Positions 34,932-43,125 of a DNA stretch of 64,000 nucleotides are shown here, piece by piece (the stretch's first letter is position 1; every line of letters starts with the position of its first letter). The DNA is taken from positions 2,480,001 to 2,544,000 of the forward strand of contig JAHCAY010000001.1 of assembly GCA_019634575.1 (NCBI GenBank). The letters run 5' to 3'. Both the position numbers and the translations under genes were made by a program. This DNA comes from Candidatus Didemnitutus sp. (GTDB lineage: Bacteria > Verrucomicrobiota > Verrucomicrobiia > Opitutales > Opitutaceae). Below the pieces are notes generated by a model. That model did not search any database. It had not been told where the DNA came from and saw only the letters and a program-made list of their open reading frames with translations.

Positions 34932-36413
34932 ATGGCGTCATCGGGCCGGAAGCAGAAACTCAACCGCAGCCAATACAAGGCTCGCGCCTCCGCCCTGCGT
35001 GAGCAGCTCGTGCAGCTCCAGCTGACGATCAAACACGTCCCGTTCAAGGTCCTCCTCATCGTCGCCGGCCCCGAAGGCGCCGGCCGCGGCACGCTCCTGC
35101 AAACCCTCGCCGAGTGGCTCGACCCGCGCGGCGTCGAAACGTTCTCGTGGCACCCGCCGACCGCCAACGAGGAAGCCCATCCGCACCAATGGCGCCTCTG
35201 GCGCGACCTCCCTGCGATGGGCCGCATCGGACTCTACGCCGGCTCCTGGTATACGGAGACGCTGCGCGAGGAGGCGCGCAACAAGCGCGCGCTCGCCCAT
35301 GTCGCCGCCGAGGCCGAGCGCATCCGCGATTTCGAAAAACTCCTCGTCGACGGCGGCACCCTCATCGTCAAGGTCTGGCTCCATCTCTCCGAGGACGCCC
35401 AGGGCCGCCGCCTCCGCACCCTGCGCGCCGATCCCCTCACCGCGTGGCGCGTGACGGACGAGGACTGGCACCATCACCGCATCTACCGCCGGCTGGAAAA
35501 AACCGCCGCGCTCATCCGCCGCAAAACCAACCAACCCGGCGCCCGCTGGACGACGATCGACGCCGAGGACGAGCGCCAGCGCGACCTCGACGTCGGCCAG
35601 TTGTTGCTCGAACGCGTCGCCGCCCACCAGCGCGCGATCGCGGCCCTGCCGCCCGCCACCGCGCCGAAAAAACTCCTCCCGCTCCGTCCCGCCGGCCTCC
35701 GCCGCCTGCACCGGCTCCAACTCGACCAGGAATTGTCCGAATCGGGCTACGACGGCTTGCGCGACAAGTGGCTCGCGCGCCTCGGCCTCGCGCTCCGTTC
35801 GGCCTTCGCGGCTCGCCGCGCCGTCGTTTTCGTCTTCGAGGGCTGGGACGCCGCCGGCAAGGGCGGCGCGATCCGCCGCCTCACCAGCGCCGCCGACCCG
35901 CGCGACTACCGCGTCATCCCGGTCGCGAAACCCACTGCCGAGGAGAAGCACGCGCATTACCTCTGGCGCTTCTGGCGCGACATCCCGCGCGACGGCCGCT
36001 GCGCCGTGTTCGACCGCTCGTGGTATGGCCGCGTGCTCGTCGAACGCATCGAGGGCTTTTGCCGCGAGGACGAGTGGCGCCGCGCCTTCGCCGAGATCAA
36101 CGCCTTCGAAAAGGAACTGACCGACCACGGCGTGATCGTGATCAAATTCTGGCTGCACATCTCCCACGCCGAGCAGCTCCGCCGCTTCCGCGAACGCGAA
36201 TCCACGCCGCACAAGCGCCACAAGATGAACGCCGAGGACTGGCGCAACCGCCGCCAGCGCGCCGCCTACGAGATCGCCGTCGGCGACATGCTCGCACTCA
36301 CCGATCGCGGCCGCGCGCCGTGGCACCTCATTCCCGCCGACGACAAGCGCTTCGCGCGCATCGAGGTGCTCAGCACCGCCGCCCGGCAGCTCGAGGTCGC
36401 GCTGGCGGACTGA
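34932..36413 (+). CDS. two-domain polyphosphate kinase 2 (polyphosphate:AMP phosphotransferase type)
   Basis: 493 aa, two PPK2 domains as in class II PAP enzymes. The second domain has Walker A EGWDAAGKGGAIRRL (about 303-317), DRSWYGRVLVERIEG and the lid-type KRHKMNAEDWRNR. The first domain keeps only degraded equivalents: AGPEGAGRGTL near 46-56 and AGSWYTETLREEA where the Asp and Arg of DRSWYGR are lost, so it is probably structural. PAP enzymes make ADP from AMP using polyphosphate. AAGGA lies before the ATG. Confidence 0.88.
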   Translation: MASSGRKQKLNRSQYKARASALREQLVQLQLTIKHVPFKVLLIVAGPEGAGRGTLLQTLAEWLDPRGVETFSWHPPTANEEAHPHQWRLWRDLPAMGRIGLYAGSWYTETLREEARNKRALAHVAAEAERIRDFEKLLVDGGTLIVKVWLHLSEDAQGRRLRTLRADPLTAWRVTDEDWHHHRIYRRLEKTAALIRRKTNQPGARWTTIDAEDERQRDLDVGQLLLERVAAHQRAIAALPPATAPKKLLPLRPAGLRRLHRLQLDQELSESGYDGLRDKWLARLGLALRSAFAARRAVVFVFEGWDAAGKGGAIRRLTSAADPRDYRVIPVAKPTAEEKHAHYLWRFWRDIPRDGRCAVFDRSWYGRVLVERIEGFCREDEWRRAFAEINAFEKELTDHGVIVIKFWLHISHAEQLRRFRERESTPHKRHKMNAEDWRNRRQRAAYEIAVGDMLALTDRGRAPWHLIPADDKRFARIEVLSTAARQLEVALAD

Positions 36414-36492
36414 GTTTCCGCCGCACGTCACGCAAACGTCACCCCGCCGCGCTCGACTCGGCGCCGGCGCGCCCATTCGGCTGGAGCCGCCG

Positions 36493-37290
36493 ATGAAGCG
36501 ACTCGCGCTCCCCTTTCTCCTCGCCACCGCCGTGCACGCCGCCGAACCCGCCGCCCTCGCGCGCGCCACCGCGCTCTACGCCGCCGGCCGCTATGCCGAG
36601 GCGACCGCATCGTTCGCGGAGATCGCGCGCGACGAGCCCGACGCGCCGGCGGCGCTCTACTATCTCGGAAAACTCGCGGTCCATCGCCGCGATTATCCGT
36701 GCGCCGTGGAGCTCTTGGAGCGCGCCGCGCAGGCGTCGCCCACGGACGCCGCCATCGCGCTCTGGCTCGGCAACGCCCACGCGTGGTCCGCCTCCGTCGC
36801 CGAAGGCCTGGGGGCGCGCGTGAGCCACGGGCGCAAGGCGCTCGCGCACTACCGCCGCGCGGTCGAGCTCGATCCCACCAGCGTGCCCGCGCGTTTCAGC
36901 CTGATGAATTTCTACCGCCACGTGCCCGCGCTGCTGGGCGGCGGCATCGATCGCGCCCGCGCCCAGGCCGCGGAGATCGACCGCCTCGATCCCGTCGCCG
37001 GCGCGCACGCCCGTGCGCTGCTCGCGTTTCACCAGCAGGATTTCGCCGCCGCGCATGCGACGCTCCAGCCGCTCCTCGCGCAGCACCCCGCCCACTACGC
37101 GGCGAATTTCCTCCTCGGCCGCATCGCCGTCGCCTCGGGCCAGTATCGCGAAGCCGGCCGCGCGGCGCTCGAACGCTGCCTCCAGCTCCCGCCCACCGAG
37201 AACGACGAATCCCACGCGGAGGCACGCGCCCTCCTCGCGCAACTCGAGCGCCCCACGCTCGCCCCCGCCGCCGTCACCGCGACACGCTGA
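36493..37290 (+). CDS. exported TPR-repeat protein
   Basis: 265 aa with signal peptide MKRLALPFLLATAVHA and about five TPR units (ALYAAGRYAEATASFAEIAR, LYYLGKLAVHRRDYPCAVEL, HGRKALAHYRRAVELDPTSV, NFLLGRIAVASGQYREAGRA). GGAG stands 6 bases before the start. TPR proteins mediate protein contacts; no partner can be named. Confidence 0.8.
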   Translation: MKRLALPFLLATAVHAAEPAALARATALYAAGRYAEATASFAEIARDEPDAPAALYYLGKLAVHRRDYPCAVELLERAAQASPTDAAIALWLGNAHAWSASVAEGLGARVSHGRKALAHYRRAVELDPTSVPARFSLMNFYRHVPALLGGGIDRARAQAAEIDRLDPVAGAHARALLAFHQQDFAAAHATLQPLLAQHPAHYAANFLLGRIAVASGQYREAGRAALERCLQLPPTENDESHAEARALLAQLERPTLAPAAVTATR

Positions 37291-37417
37291 TCGCGCGCGC
37301 GAGCCGCATTTTCGCGGGAATTGCGGCAATCCGGTGACAGCCGCGTGAAACCGCGGTGACGCGCACGCTTTGGCTTTGCCCGGCGCGCCGACGCCGGCCG
37401 TAGGCTGCTCGCGGCCC

Positions 37418-38512
37418 ATGAACGCCTCCCTTTTTCTCCCGCCGTTTCCCACCCTCGCGCGCCTCTCGCAACAAACCACCGCTCCGCTCCAAGCCCTCGT
37501 GCGCACGACCGGCTATCGGCTCCGCCCGCCCCGCGCCGTGGAGCACACACCGCGCGTCACCACGCGCCAGGCGCGCCTTCTCGCCTCGGGCGTCGTCGGC
37601 CCGCAGGCCTGCGCGCAAATCCGCGTCGAGGAGCGGAGCGGCTCGCTGCCCACCATCGTCGTCGGCGGCTTCGTCCCGGATGCGACCGAAGCGTTCTACC
37701 TGTTGCGCGGCGGCCTGCTGAAATTCGGCAGCGTGTTCTATCTCAACTACCCGCGCCGCAGTTTCTCGACCGATCTCTTCCTCGCGCAACTCGAGGACCT
37801 GATCGGGGAAATCGTCGCCACGCGCGGCGTCCGCCCGGCCCTGATCGCCGTCAGCTTCGGCGCCGGCCTCGTCCTCGAGCTGTTGCGCCGCGCCGCCGAG
37901 CGGGGCGAGCCGGCGCCGCTCGCGGGTCTCACCCTCGTGAGCCCCGTCGCCTGCACCGCCGACCTGATCGACCTCGGCGCGCCGAAGCCCACGACGCTGC
38001 TCGGCCGCGTGCTGTTGCCCTACCTGCGCGGGACCGGCGCGCCCGACGGCGCGCTGGTGGAAAAATCCCGCACCGTCTTCCTGCGCATGTTCGAATCCGG
38101 CGCGCAAAACCGTTCCGCGCTGCGCTTCCTGCTCACGCGCGACGAGACGCAGCGCCTGCGCGATGCGGTCATCGGCACCATCAACGCGATCGACGCCGCC
38201 GGCGCGTTCGAGCGCGTGCGCGCGCTTAATCACCTGCCCGCGCCCGCCGCGCCGCGCGTCCTGTTTTCCGGCCCCGCGCTCGTTCTCTACGCGGAAAAGG
38301 AAAGCGCCGTGCTCCAGGAAAACGCCCCGACCTGGCTCGAGCTCAGCCAGCGCACCACCGCCTGGCTGCCGCAGGGCCGTTGCATCGTGGTCACCAACCA
38401 CGCCGATCATCCCGTGCAACACGCTTCGCTCATCTTCCACTCGCGCAACTTCGAGCCGCACCTCGCGCAACTCTACCGGAGCATCCGCCAACGCCCCGCC
38501 CACGCCGCGTGA
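37418..38512 (+). CDS. alpha/beta hydrolase family protein
   Basis: 364 aa from ATG 37418. PTIVVGGFVPDATEAFYLLR resembles the oxyanion strand region and PALIAVSFGAGLVLELLRRA places a probable nucleophile Ser in VSFGAG; CIVVTNHADHPVQHASLIFH near the end could supply the catalytic His. It is a divergent hydrolase/acyltransferase, substrate unknown. Its stop is 2 bp before the GH3 start and SixA follows, so the three genes form an operon. Confidence 0.7.
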   Translation: MNASLFLPPFPTLARLSQQTTAPLQALVRTTGYRLRPPRAVEHTPRVTTRQARLLASGVVGPQACAQIRVEERSGSLPTIVVGGFVPDATEAFYLLRGGLLKFGSVFYLNYPRRSFSTDLFLAQLEDLIGEIVATRGVRPALIAVSFGAGLVLELLRRAAERGEPAPLAGLTLVSPVACTADLIDLGAPKPTTLLGRVLLPYLRGTGAPDGALVEKSRTVFLRMFESGAQNRSALRFLLTRDETQRLRDAVIGTINAIDAAGAFERVRALNHLPAPAAPRVLFSGPALVLYAEKESAVLQENAPTWLELSQRTTAWLPQGRCIVVTNHADHPVQHASLIFHSRNFEPHLAQLYRSIRQRPAHAA

Positions 38513-38514
38513 CC

Positions 38515-40122
38515 ATGACCACCGCGCCCGCCCGCCCCATCGCCTCCCTTTCCGGCAAGCTCGCCGGCGTCATCGGCCGCCGCCTCGCCGCCCGCACCGC
38601 GCACCGGCTCGCGATGCAGGGCGACGGCACCGCCGCGCAGGAAGCCGTGTTCGCCCGGCTCGTGCGCGCACTCGCGCCGACGGCGTTCGGCCGCGACCAC
38701 GGCCTCGAAGCCGGCCTGCCCTACGAACATTTCCGCGCCCGCGTCGAGCCGCGCGGCTACGAAGGATTTGCGCCCTACATCGAGCGGATGAAACGCGGCG
38801 AAGCCGACATCCTGCACGCAGGCCGTTGCGCGCACTTCGCCGTGTCGTCCGGCACGACCGCCGGCCCGTCGAAATGGCTCCCGGTGAACGCCGCGATGCT
38901 CGCCCACTTCCGCGACACCGGACTCGATTCGCTGTTCTTCTACGCACTGCGCACCGGGCGCGGCAGCGTCTTCCGCGGCCGGCATCTTTTCCTCGGCGGC
39001 AGCACGGGGCTCGTGCCCGTGCCGGGCGTCACGCCGCCGGTCTACTCGGGCGACCTCAGCGGCATCACCGCGCTGAATCTCCCGTGGTGGGCCGAGCGCC
39101 AGCTCTACGAACCGGGCCGCGAGATCGCGCGCCTGGAAAACTGGCCGGAAAAAGTCCGCGCCATCGCCGAGCGCACCTGGAATCGCGACATCACCCTCGT
39201 CGCCGGCATCCCGAGCTGGCTGCTCGTGCTCGCCGGCGCGTTGCGCGAGACTGCGGCGCGGCGCGGTGGCCGCCGCGTGGATTCGCTCGCGGATCTCTGG
39301 CCCAACCTCGAATGCCTCATCCACGGCGGCGTGCCGGTGGAGCCGTTCGCGGACGAGTTGCGCCGGGCCTTCGGCGACCGCGTGCGCCGGCACGAAGTCT
39401 ACCCGGCGTCCGAAGGCTTCATCGCCGCGCAGGACACGGAGAGCAGCGGCCTGCGGCTGCTGGCGGATCACGGGATTTTCTACGAATTCGTGCCCTTCGC
39501 CGATTACGACGAGAGCGATCCGGTGCGCACCGCGGCGCGCGCGGTCCCGCTGGCCGGCGCGCGGCCGGGCGTGGACTACGTGCTGCTCATGACCACGCCG
39601 GCCGGCCTCGTGCGCTACGCGATCGGCGACCTCGTGCGCTTCGTCAGTCTCGAGCCGCCGCGCCTCGTCTACGTCGGCCGGACGCGGCTCCAGCTCAGCG
39701 CGTTCGGCGAGCACGTCATCGAGAAGGAAATCACCGACGCACTGACCGCCGTCTGTCGCGCGCACGGCGTTTCAGTGGAAAATTTCCACGTCGCGCCGCT
39801 CTTCCCCGCCGCGGGCACGCGCGCCATCGGCCGCCACGAATGGTGGATCGAGTTCCGCGGCGCGGCGCTCAGCGCACCGGAGCGCGAGAATTTCGCCGCC
39901 GCGCTCGATCGCGAACTCATCGCGCGCAACGACGACTACGCCGGCAAGCGCCAAGGCGGCGGACTCGATACGCCGCGCGTGTGCGCCGTCCCTGCCGGCG
40001 GCTTCGAGCGCTGGCTCAAGCACGCCGGGAAATGGGGCGGCCAGCACAAGACCCCGCGCTGCCGCTCCGACCGCCAGGTCGCCGATGCGCTGGCGCTGGC
40101 CGGGAATTCCCCCGAGAAATGA
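38515..40122 (+). CDS. GH3-family acyl-adenylate synthetase
   Basis: 535 aa, full length for GH3 (auxin-responsive promoter family). ATP-binding motif HFAVSSGTTAGPSKWLPVN, then YPASEGFIAAQD, LLMTTPAGLVRYAIGDLVRF and RLQLSAFGEHVIEKEITDAL are the classical GH3 blocks. GH3 enzymes adenylate a carboxylic acid and conjugate it to an amino acid or amine. Bacterial members are mostly uncharacterised. The neighbours (hydrolase upstream, SixA downstream) do not reveal the substrate. Confidence 0.88.
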   Translation: MTTAPARPIASLSGKLAGVIGRRLAARTAHRLAMQGDGTAAQEAVFARLVRALAPTAFGRDHGLEAGLPYEHFRARVEPRGYEGFAPYIERMKRGEADILHAGRCAHFAVSSGTTAGPSKWLPVNAAMLAHFRDTGLDSLFFYALRTGRGSVFRGRHLFLGGSTGLVPVPGVTPPVYSGDLSGITALNLPWWAERQLYEPGREIARLENWPEKVRAIAERTWNRDITLVAGIPSWLLVLAGALRETAARRGGRRVDSLADLWPNLECLIHGGVPVEPFADELRRAFGDRVRRHEVYPASEGFIAAQDTESSGLRLLADHGIFYEFVPFADYDESDPVRTAARAVPLAGARPGVDYVLLMTTPAGLVRYAIGDLVRFVSLEPPRLVYVGRTRLQLSAFGEHVIEKEITDALTAVCRAHGVSVENFHVAPLFPAAGTRAIGRHEWWIEFRGAALSAPERENFAAALDRELIARNDDYAGKRQGGGLDTPRVCAVPAGGFERWLKHAGKWGGQHKTPRCRSDRQVADALALAGNSPEK

Positions 40123-40126
40123 ATTC

Positions 40127-40588
40127 ATGCACGTCTACCTGATTCGCCATGCGCACGCCGAGGACGGCAAACTCGACGCCGCGCGCCCGTTGAGCGCCAA
40201 GGGGCGGAAGCAGATCCGCCAGATCGCGCGCCTGTTGCGCGCCGCCGGCGCGATCGAGACGGCGGAGTGGTGGCACAGCCCGCTCGTCCGCGCGCGCGAC
40301 ACGGCCGCACTGCTCGCCAAGCAACTCGGCGACGATGCGCCCCACCGGGAGGTCAGCGGACTGAAACCCGACGACGACCCGACGCTCGTGGCGCGCAAGC
40401 TCGGCGACGCGCGCAAGCCGGTGGCGGTCGTCGGCCACGATCCGCATCTCAGCGCGCTCGCGTCGTTGCTGGTGGTCGGCAAGGCCGAGCCGGCGCGCTT
40501 CCGCTTGAAGAAAGCCGCCGTGCTGCGCCTGGAACGCAGCAGCGGCGGCTGGACGGCGCGCTGGCTGATCTCGCCGGAGCTGCTGTGA
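40127..40588 (+). CDS. sixA: SixA-type phosphohistidine phosphatase
   Basis: 153 aa from ATG 40127. YLIRHAHAEDG holds the catalytic RHA/RHG histidine; SPLVRARDTAALLAKQLG and VAVVGHDPHLSALASLL supply the second Arg and the C-terminal His of the histidine-phosphatase fold. SixA removes phosphate from histidine residues of phosphorelay/PTS proteins. The start is 4 bp after the GH3 stop. Confidence 0.87.
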   Translation: MHVYLIRHAHAEDGKLDAARPLSAKGRKQIRQIARLLRAAGAIETAEWWHSPLVRARDTAALLAKQLGDDAPHREVSGLKPDDDPTLVARKLGDARKPVAVVGHDPHLSALASLLVVGKAEPARFRLKKAAVLRLERSSGGWTARWLISPELL

Positions 40589-40598
40589 GCGGCACGCA

Positions 40599-40625
40599 GC
40601 ACCGGGGAGCCCTTCCCTGCGGTGC
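40599..40625. terminator. bidirectional hairpin between convergent genes
   Basis: GCACCG/CGGTGC outer stem and GGGA/TCCC inner stem with a 2-base bulge, between sixA and the minus-strand gene ending at 40638. It has no T run on either strand. Confidence 0.4.
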
Positions 40626-40637
40626 AGCCTTCGGGCG

Positions 40638-41411
40638 TCAGAAGGACTTGAGGAGCTTCTTGAAGAGTTCCAGATCGACGCTGACGCCGACGTAGATGTC
40701 GTCCTTGGGCATCTTGCTGTTGCCGTAGAAGGCGAGGCCGACATCGAGGTGCACGGCGGACGCCGCTTTTTCCAACGGGCCGAAGCCGACGCTCACGCCG
40801 GCGAGGACCGGGCGGGCGGTCTCCGTGCCAATCGTTACTTCCTTGTCGGTCCAGCCGGCCCACAGGTAGATGCCGCTGATGGCGCCGCGCGCCACGACGG
40901 GGAGATCGGACATGTCGGGCTCAGCCCCGTCCTCCGGTTCGCCCTTGAGCGCCTCGAGAATTTTCGCTCCACCCGCCGGCGCGACCTGCTTGTCGAGCTC
41001 GTAGGGGAAACGACGGTTGTTGGCCTTGCGAGTCGCGTCGCCAAAAATGTTGTAGCGCAGCTGGAACGTCGTGAGGCGATTCGAGGACCGGGTGAGCTGG
41101 CCGTAGCCGCCCGTGATGCCGAAGCCGCGCGCGCGCAGCATCGTGGTGATCTCCTCGTTGTCGATCAGGGGGAGTTTTTTCTCGGCCTCGGCGACCTTCT
41201 GTTCCGCGGCCTGCTGGTCGGTCGCCTTGTTGCCGCCTTCGTTCAACACCGAGAGTTTGACGGTCTTCGCTGCTTCCTCCTTCGCTCCGTAGTAATTTCT
41301 GATCAATTGGCGGTATTCCTCGGGACTCGGTTGGGCCGCGACGGAACGCGAGACGAGGCACAGCACGACGCCAGCGGCGACGGCGGCAAATTGCAGGGAT
41401 GATTTTTTCAT
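40638..41411 (-). CDS. exported hypothetical protein
   Basis: 257 aa with signal peptide MKKSSLQFAAVAAGVVLCLV. A helical first half rich in Glu/Lys/Ala is followed by a beta-like C-terminus (SGIYLWAGWTDKEVTIGT, ARPVLAGVSVGFGPL, VHLDVGLAFYGNSKMPKDDI, YVGVSVDLELFKKLLKSF), which recalls the strand pattern of outer-membrane or lipid-binding proteins. No family is recognised. Confidence 0.75.
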   Translation of the reverse strand: MKKSSLQFAAVAAGVVLCLVSRSVAAQPSPEEYRQLIRNYYGAKEEAAKTVKLSVLNEGGNKATDQQAAEQKVAEAEKKLPLIDNEEITTMLRARGFGITGGYGQLTRSSNRLTTFQLRYNIFGDATRKANNRRFPYELDKQVAPAGGAKILEALKGEPEDGAEPDMSDLPVVARGAISGIYLWAGWTDKEVTIGTETARPVLAGVSVGFGPLEKAASAVHLDVGLAFYGNSKMPKDDIYVGVSVDLELFKKLLKSF

Positions 41412-41520
41412 GGGACGGTGGGATTGACGTTTCGGGTCGAAGGCCGAAACGACCCCGCCCCGACGTTTCTTTCAGCAATCCCGCGCGGCCGGCGAAAAAT
41501 CGGCACCGCGCGGCCCTCCG

Positions 41521-42312
41521 TCAGTAGCGCTCGAAAATCCCCGCGCTCAGGGCCTGCGGCGACCCGCGGAACTCGGGGTGTTGGTCCCGGTAGCCGCGCG
41601 CCTCGAAGGACTGCACGAGGTGCTGGCCGAGCGCCTGATTGCTGGCGAGCGCACCGTGGGCGAGCGCATCGACCAGCACGTCGGTGAACCGGCCGCGATC
41701 CAGCTGCGAATAGTCAGCCTCCTCGTTGTCCCGACAGGCGCTGAAAACCATCGCGCGCCCGCCCGCGACCCGCCGGCGGAACCAAAACGGGACGCGCCGG
41801 AAAAACCGCCGCGTCCGCCACCACCAACGCCGCACGAACGGCAGGAAGCCGTCGGGCATCGTGCCCGAGTGGCAGGCGTCGAAGAGGCAGTAGATCGACA
41901 CGCCCGGACGGGCTTCCTTGAGCCAGGCGGCGAGCTCGTCGTCGCGAATCGCCGCCGCAAACGGTCCGGCGTCGTAGGGGTAGATGAATTCGTTGGCGCC
42001 GTCTGGCTCGTCCGTATCCGGATCCGCGACCGAATTGCCGTGCCCGCTGTAGGCGATGAGACAGACGTCGCCGGGCTCCGCGCTTTTGATCAGGTCGGCG
42101 ATGGCGGCCGTGATGGCACAGCGTGTGGCCGCCTCGTTCAACAAAGGCGTGGTGGTGAATCCGCGGCGCGCCAGCTCAGGCGCCAAGAGCGTGTAATTGA
42201 GGTCGGCGCCAGGCAGGTCGCCGATTGTCGCGTTGGAATACTTCGCGACACCGATCAACAAGGCGCGCCGCAACGGCGGCCGACGAGAGGAAGAGGTTGT
42301 GGTTCGGCTCAT
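41521..42312 (-). CDS. caspase-like (peptidase C14) protease
   Basis: 263 aa from ATG 42312. The caspase p20 fold begins RRALLIGVAKYSNATIGDLP; catalytic His is H91 in CLIAYSGHGNS and catalytic Cys is C147 in YCLFDACHSGTM. A basic insertion FVRRWWWRTRRFFRRVPFWF follows the Cys loop, and GSPQALSAGIFERY ends the protein. Caspase-like proteins in bacteria act in regulated cell death, defence and stress. It is divergent from the sigma factor gene, with only 85 bp between the two starts, so they may share control. Confidence 0.9.
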   Translation of the reverse strand: MSRTTTSSSRRPPLRRALLIGVAKYSNATIGDLPGADLNYTLLAPELARRGFTTTPLLNEAATRCAITAAIADLIKSAEPGDVCLIAYSGHGNSVADPDTDEPDGANEFIYPYDAGPFAAAIRDDELAAWLKEARPGVSIYCLFDACHSGTMPDGFLPFVRRWWWRTRRFFRRVPFWFRRRVAGGRAMVFSACRDNEEADYSQLDRGRFTDVLVDALAHGALASNQALGQHLVQSFEARGYRDQHPEFRGSPQALSAGIFERY

Positions 42313-42397
42313 GGGACGGAAACGGCGCCGCACGGGTCGATCTTTCAGTGCCGTGCCATTCTTTATGCGAAAGAAAGACGTGAGCGGAAGCGTTACT

Positions 42398-43054
42398 ATG
42401 ACTAACTTCCGCCACCGTCCCATGGAGCCCGAATCGAATCCGCCGTCCACGCTGCGCACGCGCCCGACCCTGCTGTTCCGCCTGCGCGACTGGCACGACG
42501 AGGCGAGTTGGACCGAATTCTACCGCCTCTACTACCAGTTCGTCTTCGGCTTCGCCCGGCGCGCCGGCCTCTCGCACGCCGACGCCGAGGAGGTCGCGCA
42601 GGACGTCTTCAAGCGCGTCGCCGAGACCGTGCACGAATTCGAGGCCGATCCCTCGCGCGGCTCGTTCCGCGGCTGGCTGCTCAACCTCACTCGCTGGCGC
42701 ATCACGGACAAATTCCGCGCCCGCAAGCCGCACGAACGTCAGTCCGGCCCAGCGCTCTTCGACGAGTCCGACCGCACCGCCACCATCGAGCGCGTGCCCG
42801 ACGGCGCCGACGTGCAGCGCGCGTGGGACGAGGAATGGCAACGCCACGTCTTCGACGCCGCGCTGGCGCGGCTCGCGCGCCGCGTGCCGGCGAAGCACTT
42901 CCAGATTTTCGATCTCTACAAGCGGCAGGACTGGCCCGTGCTGAAAGTCGCGCGCGAACTCAGCGTGAACGTCGCAGCCGTCTACCTCATCAGCCACCGC
43001 CTCACCAAGCAGCTGAAAAGCGAGGTCGAGACCCTGAAGGCGCGCCTCGCCTGA
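42398..43054 (+). CDS. ECF-type RNA polymerase sigma factor
   Basis: 218 aa from ATG 42398, chosen for GGAAG 7 bases upstream; a start at 42422 (MEPESN) or 42365 is possible. Region 2 reads DEASWTEFYRLYYQFVFGFA, ADAEEVAQDVFKRVAE and FRGWLLNLTRWRITDKFRAR; region 4 KHFQIFDLYKRQDWPVLKVA, RELSVNVAAVYLISHRLTKQ. It belongs to the kind of ECF sigma found beside Ser/Thr kinases in Planctomycetes and Verrucomicrobia. The kinase gene follows 71 bp downstream. Confidence 0.9.
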   Translation: MTNFRHRPMEPESNPPSTLRTRPTLLFRLRDWHDEASWTEFYRLYYQFVFGFARRAGLSHADAEEVAQDVFKRVAETVHEFEADPSRGSFRGWLLNLTRWRITDKFRARKPHERQSGPALFDESDRTATIERVPDGADVQRAWDEEWQRHVFDAALARLARRVPAKHFQIFDLYKRQDWPVLKVARELSVNVAAVYLISHRLTKQLKSEVETLKARLA

Positions 43055-43125
43055 GCGCGGCATCCTCCGCTGACGCAGCCCGGGATGGACTCCGCTCGCG
43101 CAACCCGACAGAAGCGCATCCGGCA

